Assembly (NCBI GenBank): GCA_041485385.1
Contig: JBGPJM010000009.1
Location: 1 to 52,086, forward strand
Length of the DNA: 52,086 nucleotides
Direction of reading: 5' to 3'
Origin: JBGPJM01 sp041485385
GTDB taxonomy: Bacteria; Planctomycetota; Phycisphaerae; Phycisphaerales; UBA1924
A program made the position numbers and the translations under genes. Below, piece by piece: positions 43,325 to 51,893 of this stretch (position 1 is its first letter; each line of letters opens with the position of its first letter). The notes beneath the pieces were generated by a model. That model did not search any database and was not told the origin of the DNA. It saw only the letters and a list, made by a program, of their open reading frames with translations.

Positions 43325-43380
43325 TCACCAAAACTCTTCAGTTCTCCCGGTGTTTTCTCGAAAACTCTCGACTTTTCTCT

Positions 43381-43620
43381 CGTCCCCTCTGCCCCCAGCG
43401 CCTGCGCGAGAGAGCGTTTTCGAGTGTGCGCGCATCTTGGCGACTACTAACCGACATCAAGTCCATATACCACAAGCACTTACATCAAAAAATCCCCCGA
43501 AAAAAAGTCGCAAAAAATCGCAAAAAGTCGACGGAACTCAACGAAACTCACAACAACTCACCCCAAACTCAACGAAACTCACCCCCAACTCAACCGAACT
43601 CGCCAGAACCCCGCCGAACT
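43381..43620. repeat. Copy 2 of the intergenic repeat with phased A-tracts
   Basis: CATCTTGGC (43433-43441) and ACCACAAGCACTT (43469-43481) are spaced 36 bases apart exactly as in copy 1, with ACTAACC-type sequence between. From about 43491 onward A-runs recur every 10-11 bases for about 120 bases (AAAAAAGTCG, CAAAAAATCG, CAAAAAGTCG, then AACTCAACG-type units). Without the insertion the two copies would be about 224 bp apart. The following stretch to 43806 holds no other recognisable feature. Confidence 0.75.
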
Positions 43621-43806
43621 TCGGAGGCTCAGAAAGGACAGGACGGGGCGACCCTCATGGCACCGCGCGCGCCTGCGGGCCCCGCCCGGCGCGGAGTGTC
43701 ACCTTATTTGATGGGCGGATGTCCAACTCGGGGCTTCCCGATCGTCTATATGGGGTAAGCCGGGCCGTGGGGATCGCCCCTGTGCCCGCACCGGAGGCAC
43801 GACGCG

Positions 43807-44034
43807 ATGCGGTATCGAGTGAGCGGTGTTTGGGTCTCGACCAGGCGCGAAGGCGTCATCTTCATCGAGGCGGTGGCGGCCTCGTGGGCCTTGGAAGAGG
43901 CCCTCCGCCGGGGGCTGGAGGCGCGGGAGGTCGCGGCCGTGGGGACCCCTCCGCCGAGCGACCTGGCCGAGCCGCCCGAAACCGATCCCGACGGGCCGCC
44001 GGGTTGCTCATCGCCTCCCCCGCCGCCGCCATGA
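43807..44034 (+). CDS. Small conserved hypothetical protein
   Basis: 75 residues with a GGAGG site before the ATG. The first ~45 residues (MRYRVSGVWVSTRREGVIFI, then AVAASWALEEALRRGLEARE) resemble the small beta-alpha-beta module seen alone in planctomycetes and at the N-terminus of GspF-like proteins; the tail is Pro-rich. Function unknown. It is isolated between the phased-A repeat and a convergent gene. Confidence 0.55.
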   Translation: MRYRVSGVWVSTRREGVIFIEAVAASWALEEALRRGLEAREVAAVGTPPPSDLAEPPETDPDGPPGCSSPPPPPP

Positions 44035-44141
44035 GCATGTCGTGCTTGTGCCGGCTCGGCGGCACCGGGAAGGCGGAGGCGGCGGGCGGGGGGGTAGGGC
44101 GCTTGGTCATCCGCGTGGCTGCTCTCCGACCCGGAGAGCTG

Positions 44142-44546
44142 CTACACCGGCGCCTCCCACACCTTGATCTGTCTCGAGTCGTAGACCGTCAAGGCGGGCT
44201 TGCCGCGCCGGCTCACGCCGCAGTACACGCGCTGCGCCCCCTTGCCGTCGGCCAGCCCGATTCGCGCGGCGTCGCGCGTCGCGCCGATGAAGACCCGGGT
44301 GCGGCCGTCTTCGTCGGTCAGGCGCACGCTCGGGCCGCCCTGCGCCAGGGCGACCTCCATCGCGACCGTCCCGTCCTCGTGCATCATCGCCAGGCACGGC
44401 CCGGAGCGCGTCATTCCCAGCACGGCGCGAGTCCGTCCGGCCTTGTCCACCAGCCGGAACTCCCCCGCCTCCACGGCCCGCACGCGGATCTCCGCGATCT
44501 GTCGCTCCAGCGCCGCGACACGACCGTTCATGCTCTTCCTGGCCAT
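44142..44546 (-). CDS. Coiled-coil plus beta-repeat hypothetical protein
   Basis: 134 residues from MARKSMNGRVAALERQIAEI. An N-terminal coiled coil is followed by about four repeats of the form RLxDxxGxxRxxLG (FRLVDKAGRTRAVLGM, VRLTDEDGRTRVFIGA, IGLADGKGAQRVYCGV), suggesting a repetitive beta structure. I do not recognise a named family. An alternative start lies 15 codons upstream. No clear operon partner; it converges on the small gene at 43807. Confidence 0.6.
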   Translation of the reverse strand: MARKSMNGRVAALERQIAEIRVRAVEAGEFRLVDKAGRTRAVLGMTRSGPCLAMMHEDGTVAMEVALAQGGPSVRLTDEDGRTRVFIGATRDAARIGLADGKGAQRVYCGVSRRGKPALTVYDSRQIKVWEAPV

Positions 44547-44862
44547 TCCAAGCTCCCTGCCGCTCAAGACGAGGTCCCGCGGCTTGTCCATTGGTCATGT
44601 GGTTCTTGCCACCCCGACGGCGGATTCAATGCCGGCGGCGGTACAGGTCCACAGGGAAGCGTACCTGATCCGGCACGGCTGACTCGTTGCAGAGTCTCCG
44701 ATCTGCGGGCTTTGGAGCCGCACCAACGTCGATGCGCGCAAGCGGCCGCCGCTCCCCGCGGACGTTCGGCAACGCCCGCCACCGCATCATCGGCGCCCGG
44801 ATTACCTACACGGTCAGCTCGCCCCAGCCGTGACTTGTTGTACACTGAAAAGAGGTGAAGCC

Positions 44863-45264
44863 ATGAGAACCACACCACTTGTCCTTGTCGCGACCATCGC
44901 CATCGGCCTGCTGGCGCCCGCGGCGCTCGCCCAGTCCTTCAGCATCCCCTGGTACACCATGGACGGCGGTGGTGGGGCCTCGGCCGGGAGCTCGTTCGCC
45001 ATCACGGGGACGATCGGCCAGCCCGACGCGGGGCCGGCCATGACCGGCGGTTTGTTCTCGCTCGTCGGCGGGTTCTGGCCCGGCGTCGGCGGCCCGCCGC
45101 CGTGCCGCGCGGACTGGAACCACTCGGGGGCGGTCAACAGCCAGGACTTCTTCGACTTCCTGACGGACTTCTTCGCGGGCAACGCCGACTTCAACAGCAA
45201 CGGCGTGACGAACAGCCAGGACTTCTTTGACTTCCTGACGGCGTTCTTCACGGGTTGCCCGTAG
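44863..45264 (+). CDS. Secreted protein with C-terminal GC-type dockerin tag
   Basis: 133 residues. Signal peptide 1-24 (LVLVATIAIGLLAPAALAQ). The middle has the SIPWYTMDGGGGASAGSSFA and TGTIGQPDAGPAMTGGLFSL motifs common in secreted Phycisphaerae proteins. The C-terminus has two EF-hand-like loops, DWNHSGAVNSQDFFDFLTDF and DFNSNGVTNSQDFFDFLTAF, ending in GCP: the GC-type dockerin-like tag. An AAAGAGG site and a TACACT -10-like box lie upstream. It may be displayed on the cell surface through the tag. Confidence 0.8.
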   Translation: MRTTPLVLVATIAIGLLAPAALAQSFSIPWYTMDGGGGASAGSSFAITGTIGQPDAGPAMTGGLFSLVGGFWPGVGGPPPCRADWNHSGAVNSQDFFDFLTDFFAGNADFNSNGVTNSQDFFDFLTAFFTGCP

Positions 45265-45293
45265 AGAAGGCAGGGGCATGATTCCCGTGGGAG

Positions 45294-46622
45294 TCACGGG
45301 CGGGCGGCGGGTGGCGCGGCGACCGGCATCGTGGGCAGGCCGGTCCACAGCAGGGTGAGGTACATCAGGAGCATGCACCACGAGGCGCCCGCCGCGGCAC
45401 GCCAGGCGTCGAGCATGGCGTGGAACCTCTCTCCGCCCGGCGGGAGCGTGAGCCCCAGCCACAGCAGGATCAGACCCGCTGCCAGCGGCGCGCGGCGTGC
45501 GGCCCGGCGCTCGGCCACGAGCAGCGCGACCGCCAGGCAGGTGACCGGGAGCAGCAGCACCATGTGCCGCCCCTCGGTGTGAGGGCTGAACGCGAGGACC
45601 GCGACGATGAGACCAGACCACTCCAGCGCTGTCACCCGCCGCGCGCACGTCGCGGAGGGATCGCTCAACGGGCGTAGCAGCGGAATGCCCCGGCGCCGAT
45701 AGAGTACCGCGGCGATGAGGGCCTCCGCTCCCGCGATGCCCACGATGCATAGGACCGCCAGCGTGCTGCGCCCCCCGCCCCCCCCACTCCCACTCCCACC
45801 CGCACCCCTCCCGAGCCACCGGGTCACGGCGCTGGTGACCGATACGCCGCGGTGCCGGGCGATGGGGGCCAGATCGGCGTGGGTCGCGTCGGTGTCGGCG
45901 ATCCGGGAGAGCGCGCCCACGGCCGCGCCGAGGTCGTCGAGGTTGCGCCCCCAGCCGCGGTGCAGCGCCGGGAGCATGGCGAAGACGATGACCCACGCGA
46001 CCATCCACCCCGCCGTGCGCCAGCGCCGGCGCAGCACGAGGTAGGGGAGCACCGCCAGCGTCGCGTACTTGATGTTGGCCACGAGGCCCAAGGCGGCGCC
46101 GGCCGCCCAGGCGCGACTCCGGAGCCAGCGCAGGCCCAGGACGAAGGCGAGGACCATCACGAGGTCCGACTGACCCTGGTCGAGGCACGAGCGGATCTTG
46201 TCGGCGACGACCAGCGTGCCGACGACCGCGACGCCCAGCGTCAACCACGGCGAGGCGGCGAGTCCGGCGCTGCGGACGGCCTCGCGTGCCGCAAGCCATG
46301 CCGCCGCGGTGCCCATCGCCAGGTTCATTCCCAGCCAGATGGTTGCCGCCGCTCTCAGCGGGCAGGCTGTCAGCGGCATCAGGGCGTACGCGGTCAACGG
46401 TGGGTAGACGTACCCCCCGGAGCGACCGGAGTAGAGCTCGCCACCATCGTGCATGGCGAGGGCGGCGAAGTAGAACTGCTCGAAGTCGTGGTAAGAACCC
46501 TTGGCGATCCACGACAGGGCCCCGCCGGCGGAGAGGGCGGCCATGCCGAGGGCGACCGCGATCATGGCCGCGCGGAGAAGCGATCGGGGGAGTCGGGGTC
46601 GTCGCTCAGAGTGGATCTTCAT
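45294..46622 (-). CDS. GT87-like (DUF2029) membrane glycosyltransferase
   Basis: 442 residues with about ten membrane helices. The early loop SYHDFEQFYFAALAMHDGGE carries the acidic pair typical of GT-C enzymes, followed by YVYPPLTAYALMPL and LDQGQSDLVMVLAFVLGLRW, which match the DUF2029/GT87 polyprenol-phosphate-dependent mannosyltransferase family. Probable role: adding sugars to envelope glycans from a lipid carrier; substrate unknown. A Gly-rich loop near residue 270 (GGSGSGGGGG) is low complexity. It converges on the dockerin gene across 29 bp. Confidence 0.8.
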   Translation of the reverse strand: MKIHSERRPRLPRSLLRAAMIAVALGMAALSAGGALSWIAKGSYHDFEQFYFAALAMHDGGELYSGRSGGYVYPPLTAYALMPLTACPLRAAATIWLGMNLAMGTAAAWLAAREAVRSAGLAASPWLTLGVAVVGTLVVADKIRSCLDQGQSDLVMVLAFVLGLRWLRSRAWAAGAALGLVANIKYATLAVLPYLVLRRRWRTAGWMVAWVIVFAMLPALHRGWGRNLDDLGAAVGALSRIADTDATHADLAPIARHRGVSVTSAVTRWLGRGAGGSGSGGGGGRSTLAVLCIVGIAGAEALIAAVLYRRRGIPLLRPLSDPSATCARRVTALEWSGLIVAVLAFSPHTEGRHMVLLLPVTCLAVALLVAERRAARRAPLAAGLILLWLGLTLPPGGERFHAMLDAWRAAAGASWCMLLMYLTLLWTGLPTMPVAAPPAARP

Positions 46623-46739
46623 CGCGCTGGCGACTCAACAGCCTAATGGCGGACGGGGGGCGTCGCAACGCGAACGGGCGGCCGGCGACATTGTCGGGTC
46701 GCCGGGGGAGCGGGGCAGGATGGACGCGCGTGTTATCCC

Positions 46740-46768
46740 TTGGCTTTCCCGCGGTTCGGCCGCATAAT
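46740..46768 (+). promoter_or_regulatory. Sigma-70-type promoter of the metallopeptidase gene
   Basis: TTGGCT (46740-46745), 17 bases, CATAAT (46763-46768, five of six to consensus). Transcription would start near 46775, leaving a leader of about 73 bases before the ATG at 46848. Confidence 0.5.
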
Positions 46769-46772
46769 GGAC

Positions 46773-46808
46773 GGGGCAGCCGTCCCTCTCGGCTCATCTC
46801 GCTGCCCC
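46773..46808 (+). promoter_or_regulatory. Stem-loop in the leader of the metallopeptidase mRNA
   Basis: GGGGCAGC (46773-46780) pairs with GCTGCCCC (46801-46808) as a perfect eight-base-pair stem with a 20-base loop, at the 5' end of the predicted transcript and well clear of the GGAAGGAG ribosome-binding site. It may stabilise the mRNA or be a binding site. Confidence 0.4.
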
Positions 46809-46847
46809 CGGCACAAACTCTGATCCCGTCCGGAAGGAGAACTTGCG

Positions 46848-49034
46848 ATGAGAATCGTCTTTATCCTGGCGTGTGCCATGGCCTCCGCGGCACAGGGGCA
46901 GGTCTTCACGGTCCTGCCGGAGGGTCCGCCTGCTGGGGCAGGGTGGGTGGTGCCGGGGCCGCGGCCGGTGCACGGAACGATCGTCGGCGTGGATGCGGGT
47001 GCGCTGGGGGCGCTCTTGGCGCAGGCTCCGCAGCAACGGTTTGACGCGTCGCTGGGGGCGTACGGATTGGCGGTGTCGCTTCCCGGCCCGATGGGCGCGA
47101 TGGTCGAGTGCGTCGTGGCGGAGTCACCGGTGATGGAGGCCCCGCTCGCGGCGCGGTTCGGGCAGATCCGGACGTACATCGTGCAATCGGTGGACGGGGG
47201 TGCGACGGGGAGGCTGGAGCTTTCGCGCCGGGGTCTGACGGCGATGCTCAGGACAACCGGGGGCGGGGGCGCGGGCGGGAGCGGCGGGGGGGTGTGGATG
47301 ATTGACCCATGGCAATCGGGCGACCCGCTGCACGCGGTGTCGTACTGGCTCTCGGACCTTCCGGGGGGCGATGACTGGACATGCCACACGACCGAGGGTG
47401 TGCATGGGTTCGGCACGCCGGAGGCCGACGGGGGTGGGATGGAGCCGCGCGAAGTGCAGACGCTGCGGACGGTGCGGCTGGCGATGGCGTGCACGGGCGA
47501 GTGGGGCGTTCATCAGAGCGATATCCAGGGGCACGCGCCGAACGGCGCGGATCCGCTGGCGGCGATCGTGACGGTGGTGGGGCGGGCGAACGTGGCGTAC
47601 GAGGCGGACCTGGCGGTCCACTTCAACCTGGTGGCCAACAACGACCTGATCGTGTTCTTTGACCCGGTGACCGACCCCTACCCGGATTCGTGCGACGGGA
47701 CCGGCGGTGCGGATTGCTCGGGGCCGTACCTCGCCCCCAACATCAGCACGCTTGGCAGCATCATCGGCAACAGCAATTTCGACATCGGGCATCTGCTCAC
47801 CCGCGTGTACGGCGGCGTGGCGTACCTGTCGGCGGTGTGCACCGGCAACAAGGCGGGGGGCATCTCGGGGATCCCGCGCGGCGGCGACATCGATCCGTTC
47901 ACGGCGCTGGTGGCGATCCACGAGATGGGGCACCAGTTCGGGGCCAACCACACGTTCAGCGGGACGCGGGGGCGGTGCGCGGGGAATGTGCACCTCTCGA
48001 CGGCGTGGGAGGCGGGCTCGGGCTCATCGCCGATGGCGTACGCGGGGGGGTGCCCGGTCGGGGATGCGCCGCCGAGCGACAACATCGTGCTGTTCGCGGA
48101 GCCGTTCTTTCATCACGGGAGTGTCGGGGAGATGCGGACGTTCCTGGCCGGGGCGACGTGCCCGGCGCAGAGCACGAGCGGCAACAACATCCCGGTGATC
48201 GTTTCGACCACGGGGGACAGCCCGATCCCGCCCGGGACGCCGTTCGTTCTGAGCGCGGTCGCGAGCGATGCCGATGGGGATGTGCTGACGTACTCGTGGG
48301 AGGAGTACGACTCGGGCGTGGCGCGGCCGCTGAGCGGAACCGGGTCGGAGGACAACGGCGCCGGCGCCCTGTTCCGCGTGTTTCCGCCGGTGCCGGTCGC
48401 GCAGAGGACGTTCCCGCGGATGGCGGATGTCCTTGCGGGCGTCGCGACTCCGGGCGAGCAACTGCCGACCGTCACGGGTGTGACCCGGCGCTTCCGTGTC
48501 GTCGTGCGGGACAACCATGCGGGAGCGGGCGGGGCGCCGATCTCGTCATTCGTGACGCTCACTCTCCCCGCGGGGACATCGCCGTTCGGCGTGGTCGCTC
48601 CTGCGGAGGGGGCCGTCCTGCAGGGCGGGCCCGGCACGGTGACGTGGACCGTCGGCGGGACCAGCGCGGCGCCGATCTCGTGCTCCAGTGTCACGATCCG
48701 GCTCTCGACCGACGACGGGGCGAGCTTCGGGCAGGTGCTGGGGACACGCCCGAACACCGGCAGCGCGACGGTCACGCTGCCCAACGTGAGCGCGACAGCG
48801 GCGAGGGTGCGGATCGACGGCGACGGCAGGATCTTCTTCGCGGTCTCGCGTCCGTTTGTGCTGGGCGGCTGTCCGGCCGACTTCAACCACTCGGGCGCGG
48901 TCAACTCGCAGGATTTCTTCGACTTCCTCACGGCGTTCTTCGCGGGATCGGCGGGCGCCGACTTCAACCACAATGGCGCCGTCAACTCGCAGGACTTCTT
49001 TGATTTCCTGACGGCGTTCTTTGCCGGGTGCTAG
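46848..49034 (+). CDS. Secreted reprolysin-like zinc metallopeptidase with dockerin tag
   Basis: 728 residues. Signal peptide 1-18. A propeptide-like region to about 200 is followed by a metzincin catalytic domain with HEMGHQFGANH at 358-368 (H358, H362, H368 bind zinc; E359 is catalytic) and a Met-turn region GSSPMAYAGG. Then come Ig/fibronectin-like segments (about 440-680, for example PFVLSAVASDADGDVLTYSW) and two EF-hand-like loops (DFNHSGAVNSQDFFDFLTAF, DFNHNGAVNSQDFFDFLTAF) ending in GC. Probably a surface or extracellular protease. Strong GGAAGGAG site before the ATG. Confidence 0.9.
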   Translation: MRIVFILACAMASAAQGQVFTVLPEGPPAGAGWVVPGPRPVHGTIVGVDAGALGALLAQAPQQRFDASLGAYGLAVSLPGPMGAMVECVVAESPVMEAPLAARFGQIRTYIVQSVDGGATGRLELSRRGLTAMLRTTGGGGAGGSGGGVWMIDPWQSGDPLHAVSYWLSDLPGGDDWTCHTTEGVHGFGTPEADGGGMEPREVQTLRTVRLAMACTGEWGVHQSDIQGHAPNGADPLAAIVTVVGRANVAYEADLAVHFNLVANNDLIVFFDPVTDPYPDSCDGTGGADCSGPYLAPNISTLGSIIGNSNFDIGHLLTRVYGGVAYLSAVCTGNKAGGISGIPRGGDIDPFTALVAIHEMGHQFGANHTFSGTRGRCAGNVHLSTAWEAGSGSSPMAYAGGCPVGDAPPSDNIVLFAEPFFHHGSVGEMRTFLAGATCPAQSTSGNNIPVIVSTTGDSPIPPGTPFVLSAVASDADGDVLTYSWEEYDSGVARPLSGTGSEDNGAGALFRVFPPVPVAQRTFPRMADVLAGVATPGEQLPTVTGVTRRFRVVVRDNHAGAGGAPISSFVTLTLPAGTSPFGVVAPAEGAVLQGGPGTVTWTVGGTSAAPISCSSVTIRLSTDDGASFGQVLGTRPNTGSATVTLPNVSATAARVRIDGDGRIFFAVSRPFVLGGCPADFNHSGAVNSQDFFDFLTAFFAGSAGADFNHNGAVNSQDFFDFLTAFFAGC

Positions 49035-49136
49035 GAGAAGGGGCTCGCGCAGAGGCGCGGGGGCACGGAGGAAACAGCGTGACGGTGATCGCCGCCGGGA
49101 TGCCCGTGCGCTCGCGGGTCGGGCCACCCTTTGTGG

Positions 49137-50465
49137 CTAGTCGCTGTCGTGGTGGGCGAGGTGCTGCTTGGAGATTGGGAGGATGTCGGGGGCCTGGCCA
49201 GCGGCCCAGGCGTGGAAGCGGGGCCAGAAAAGTTCTCTGAGGAGGATCTTGATGCAGGCCGCGACGGGAATGGCGATGAGAACGCCGTAGAAGCCTGCAA
49301 GAGCGCCGCCGGCGAGGGTGGCGAAGAGGATGGACGGCGTGTCCATGTCGGTGGTCTTGCCCTGGATGAAGGGGGAAAGGAAGTAATCGTCGAGGGCCTG
49401 GCAGAGGGCGTAGACGACGAACGGGGCGAGCAGAATCCAGAGGACGGTATGGCCGGGACCGACCTTGTGGGACTCGAGCGCGAGCAGGAGCATGGAGAGG
49501 GGGACGCCGACGATGGCGCCGAAGGGAACGATGGCGGCGATGGCGACAAGCGGGCCGACGAGGAGCGGCGCGGGGACGCCGATGATCCAGTAGGCGGTCG
49601 AGTAAACGACGGACTGGATGGCGCAGATGGTGAGCCGGCCGCGGATGAAGCCGGCGATGACACGGTCCATCTTGCGTGCGAGGTCGATGACGACGCCCTG
49701 CTTGCGCTCGGGGATGAGGGATCGCCAGAAGGCGGTGACGCGGCCGAAGCCGGTGGAGAAGAAGAAAAAGAAGAAGGCGGTGAGGAAGGCGGTCAGGGCG
49801 ACAAAGACGACGGAGCCGAGGAGCTTGAGGGCGGCGCCGACGGCGTCGGAGGTGGTGCCCAGGACGCGCTTGCCGACGGCCTCGCTGACGGCCTGGGCGT
49901 TGGCCTGGACCCACTCGATGGAGAGCTGCACGAGGCGTCGGACGTCCTCGGAGCGGCCGCCCTCGGGGGCCGAGGTCGTCTGGTCGTGGATCCAGTCGCG
50001 GATCCCCATCCAGGTGCCGGCGGGGACGGCGGCGAGGAGGTCCTTGTCGTCGGGCTTTGCGACGGAGGCCTCGACGCGGCTGATGTTGGCGGCGACCTCG
50101 GCCGCGAACTGGCTGCCCTGTACGACGGCGAAGCCGACGCCGAGGACCAGGGGGACAACGATGAAGGCGCCGGCGGCGAGGATGATGACCAGCGCGGCGC
50201 CCTGGCGGCTGATGAAGCGGAGGCGGGTGAGGAGCAGCACCACCGGCTCGAAGAGGTAGGCCAGGAGGAGGGCCAGGAGCATGGGGACGGTGATGAGGCT
50301 GAGGCGGTAGCCGAGGTGGATGAGGCCCAGGGCCAGCGCGAAGACGAGCAGGTCGCGGACAGGCTGGATCTGCCAGAGGTGGAGGCCGCGCCAGTCGGCG
50401 GGGGCCCGGGGCGGGGCGGGGGGCACGAGAGGAGCCGGGCTTGGCGGCGGGCCTGGTTGGGGCAT
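49137..50465 (-). CDS. AI-2E family transporter (PerM/TqsA-like)
   Basis: 442 residues from MPQPGPPPSPAP; an in-frame ATG 12 codons upstream is possible. Eight or so membrane helices in the AI-2E pattern: paired N-terminal helices (DLLVFALALGLIHLGYRLSL, then LLALLLAYLFEPVV), a large soluble loop (about 125-215) and late helices with VYALCQALDDYFLSPFIQGK and GVLIAIPVAACIKILLRELF. Members export small molecules or act as Na+/H+ antiporters; substrate cannot be told here. Confidence 0.9.
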   Translation of the reverse strand: MPQPGPPPSPAPLVPPAPPRAPADWRGLHLWQIQPVRDLLVFALALGLIHLGYRLSLITVPMLLALLLAYLFEPVVLLLTRLRFISRQGAALVIILAAGAFIVVPLVLGVGFAVVQGSQFAAEVAANISRVEASVAKPDDKDLLAAVPAGTWMGIRDWIHDQTTSAPEGGRSEDVRRLVQLSIEWVQANAQAVSEAVGKRVLGTTSDAVGAALKLLGSVVFVALTAFLTAFFFFFFSTGFGRVTAFWRSLIPERKQGVVIDLARKMDRVIAGFIRGRLTICAIQSVVYSTAYWIIGVPAPLLVGPLVAIAAIVPFGAIVGVPLSMLLLALESHKVGPGHTVLWILLAPFVVYALCQALDDYFLSPFIQGKTTDMDTPSILFATLAGGALAGFYGVLIAIPVAACIKILLRELFWPRFHAWAAGQAPDILPISKQHLAHHDSD

Positions 50466-50530
50466 CGACGCAGGATACAGCGGCCGGCGGGGAAGCCGCA
50501 AAGCAGCAGCGATGAGAAATGAGTCGGGTG

Positions 50531-50938
50531 TCAGCCGATGAGGGCGCCGCCGAAGGCCTCGTCGAAGTCGTAGACGGCGTGGAAGTCCTCGGGGCGGTCG
50601 GTGCGACCGCAGCGGAACTCGCCGCGTTCGATCATGGCATAGACGATGGCGCCGAAGTCGTCGGTGCGGCGGACGCCCCAGCGACCCAGGACGTCGCGGG
50701 CGAGGAGGCCGTAGCGCCGGATGGCCTCGTCGCGGAGCCCCATGCAGAGCTGCTGGCCGGAAACGTGGCGGCTCTCGTCGGTTGGATCGGGGGTGCGGCC
50801 GGCAGCACCGGGGACATCACCGTGAACGACCGCGACCGTACGGGAAAGGCCGTCGCGCACGAACTGGAAGGCGCTCTCGGGGAACTGCCTCGCGGTCGGG
50901 CGGGTGGCCTGGCCTCCCTCGGTGTTCTGGGTACTCAC
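50531..50938 (-). CDS. Minf_1886 family protein
   Basis: 135 residues. The family core is clear: FQFVRDGLSRTVAVVHG, then RHVSGQQLCMGLRDEAIRRY, GLLARDVLGRWGVRRTDDFG and the ending DFHAVYDFDEAF. Function is unknown; the family is widespread in planctomycetes and verrucomicrobia. It lies 65 bp before the AI-2E transporter gene, on the same strand. Confidence 0.88.
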   Translation of the reverse strand: MSTQNTEGGQATRPTARQFPESAFQFVRDGLSRTVAVVHGDVPGAAGRTPDPTDESRHVSGQQLCMGLRDEAIRRYGLLARDVLGRWGVRRTDDFGAIVYAMIERGEFRCGRTDRPEDFHAVYDFDEAFGGALIG

Positions 50939-50992
50939 GCGGGATCGCTCCTGTCGGAATCGCGGCGGGGATGATAGGCGGGAGGGGGCGGA

Positions 50993-51016
50993 GGTGAGAC
51001 GGTGAGACGGTGAGAT
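50993..51016. repeat. Octamer tandem repeat (GGTGAGAC)3
   Basis: Three consecutive 8-bp units, GGTGAGAC twice and GGTGAGAT, between the Minf_1886 gene and the glycosylase gene. The rest of the gap to 51121 shows no gene. Confidence 0.7.
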
Positions 51017-51121
51017 CGTACTTATCGAGGTATTTCGATGAATGAGAGCCTTGTCGATGCGCGGCGGGTCTCGGGGAACACCCCTAGCGAAATTGATGAG
51101 CGGAGAGATGGTTTCGCGCGA

Positions 51122-51835
51122 TCACCTGCTTACATGGGGATTGTCTTTGATGTAGAAGCGTAGAGGGGCTGTTGCCCATGGGCCGCCAACAGAGGCGACG
51201 CCGATGCGGGCGGAGCGGGCGATGCGGGAAGGGGGGATCGGCGGGCTGGCGTGTTCGATGAAGAGGCGCGGGTCGGTGACGAGGTCGATGTGATTGAGGG
51301 TGCGGTCGATCTCGAGGGCGTGGCAGAGCTTGCCGGGGCCGCTGCAGAGATCGGTGGTGTCGAAGAGCGCGGGGTCGATAGGGCCGCGACGCGGGTCGGG
51401 CTTGCCCTTGCGGCGAGCGCGGTGGCGGCGCATGTGCTCGCTGCCTTCGACGGGCTCGAGGGCACGGATGAGGACGGCGAGGGGCTGGTCCACCTCGCCG
51501 CAGACGACATTCATGCAGAAGTGCATGCCGTAGGTGAAGTAGACGTAGCTGGTGCCGGGCTGCGCGTACATGGCCTCGTTGCGCGGCGTGCGGCGGAGGC
51601 CGAAGGCGTGGGAGGCGCGGTCGGGCTCGCCGAGGTAGGCCTCGGTCTCGACGATGATGCCACTGATGCGCGTGCTGCCCCCGCGATCGTCGAGGACTCG
51701 GACGAGGCGGCGGCCGAGGAGGGCGCGCGCGAGGGCGGAGGAGTCGGTGGCGTAGTCGCCGAGGACGAGACGGGCGGATGCCGGCGCTGCAAGTGGGGGC
51801 GCGCGGCGGACGGGGTTTGAAGCAGAGGAAGGCAT
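51122..51835 (-). CDS. 3-methyladenine DNA glycosylase (AAG/MPG family)
   Basis: Removes alkylated purines from DNA in base-excision repair. 237 residues from MPSSASNPVRR. Family signature: LARALLGRRLVRVLDDRGG, IVETEAYLGEPDRASHAFGL (catalytic Glu in the ETEAY motif), RTPRNEAMYAQPGTSYVYFT and YGMHFCMNVV, then LIRALEPVEG. An ATG five codons upstream (51850) is also possible; the start region lies in an imperfect repeat of GCATCAAG/GCATGAG units (about 51829-51862), so there is no clear ribosome-binding site. Confidence 0.93.
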   Translation of the reverse strand: MPSSASNPVRRAPPLAAPASARLVLGDYATDSSALARALLGRRLVRVLDDRGGSTRISGIIVETEAYLGEPDRASHAFGLRRTPRNEAMYAQPGTSYVYFTYGMHFCMNVVCGEVDQPLAVLIRALEPVEGSEHMRRHRARRKGKPDPRRGPIDPALFDTTDLCSGPGKLCHALEIDRTLNHIDLVTDPRLFIEHASPPIPPSRIARSARIGVASVGGPWATAPLRFYIKDNPHVSR

Positions 51836-51893
51836 CAAGGCATGAGGCATCAAGGCATCGAGGGAAGAGGCAGGAATCGAGGCGAGGGACGAC

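Larger units (their letters stand above)
40542..43329. mobile_element. IS1595-family insertion element with passenger genes
   Basis: 2788 bp. Ends are perfect 15-bp inverted repeats: GGTGATTAGCCCTTT at 40542-40556 and its complement at 43315-43329; CCGATG further inside also matches. The flanks carry an identical 8-bp direct repeat AAAACTCT (40534-40541 and 43330-43337), the duplication size expected for IS1595. Inside are a P63C-domain gene, the ISXO2-like transposase and a small possible winged-helix gene. The target site is itself rich in AAAACTCT, so the duplication alone could be fortuitous, but together with the inverted repeats and the transposase the case is strong. Confidence 0.88.

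Noticed and set aside
40381..43620. The paired intergenic repeats as attachment sites of a larger integrated element
   Set aside because: The copies are diverged and extend beyond the region between them, and the perfect inverted ends with 8-bp duplications explain the insertion better.
43266..44858. A 530-codon frame across the phased-A repeat and the following genes
   Set aside because: It spans repeat DNA and runs antisense to the gene at 44142-44546; composition is not protein-like.
47690..49003. A 437-codon plus-strand frame inside the metallopeptidase gene
   Set aside because: It is Arg/Gly-rich shadow sequence in another frame of a well-supported gene.
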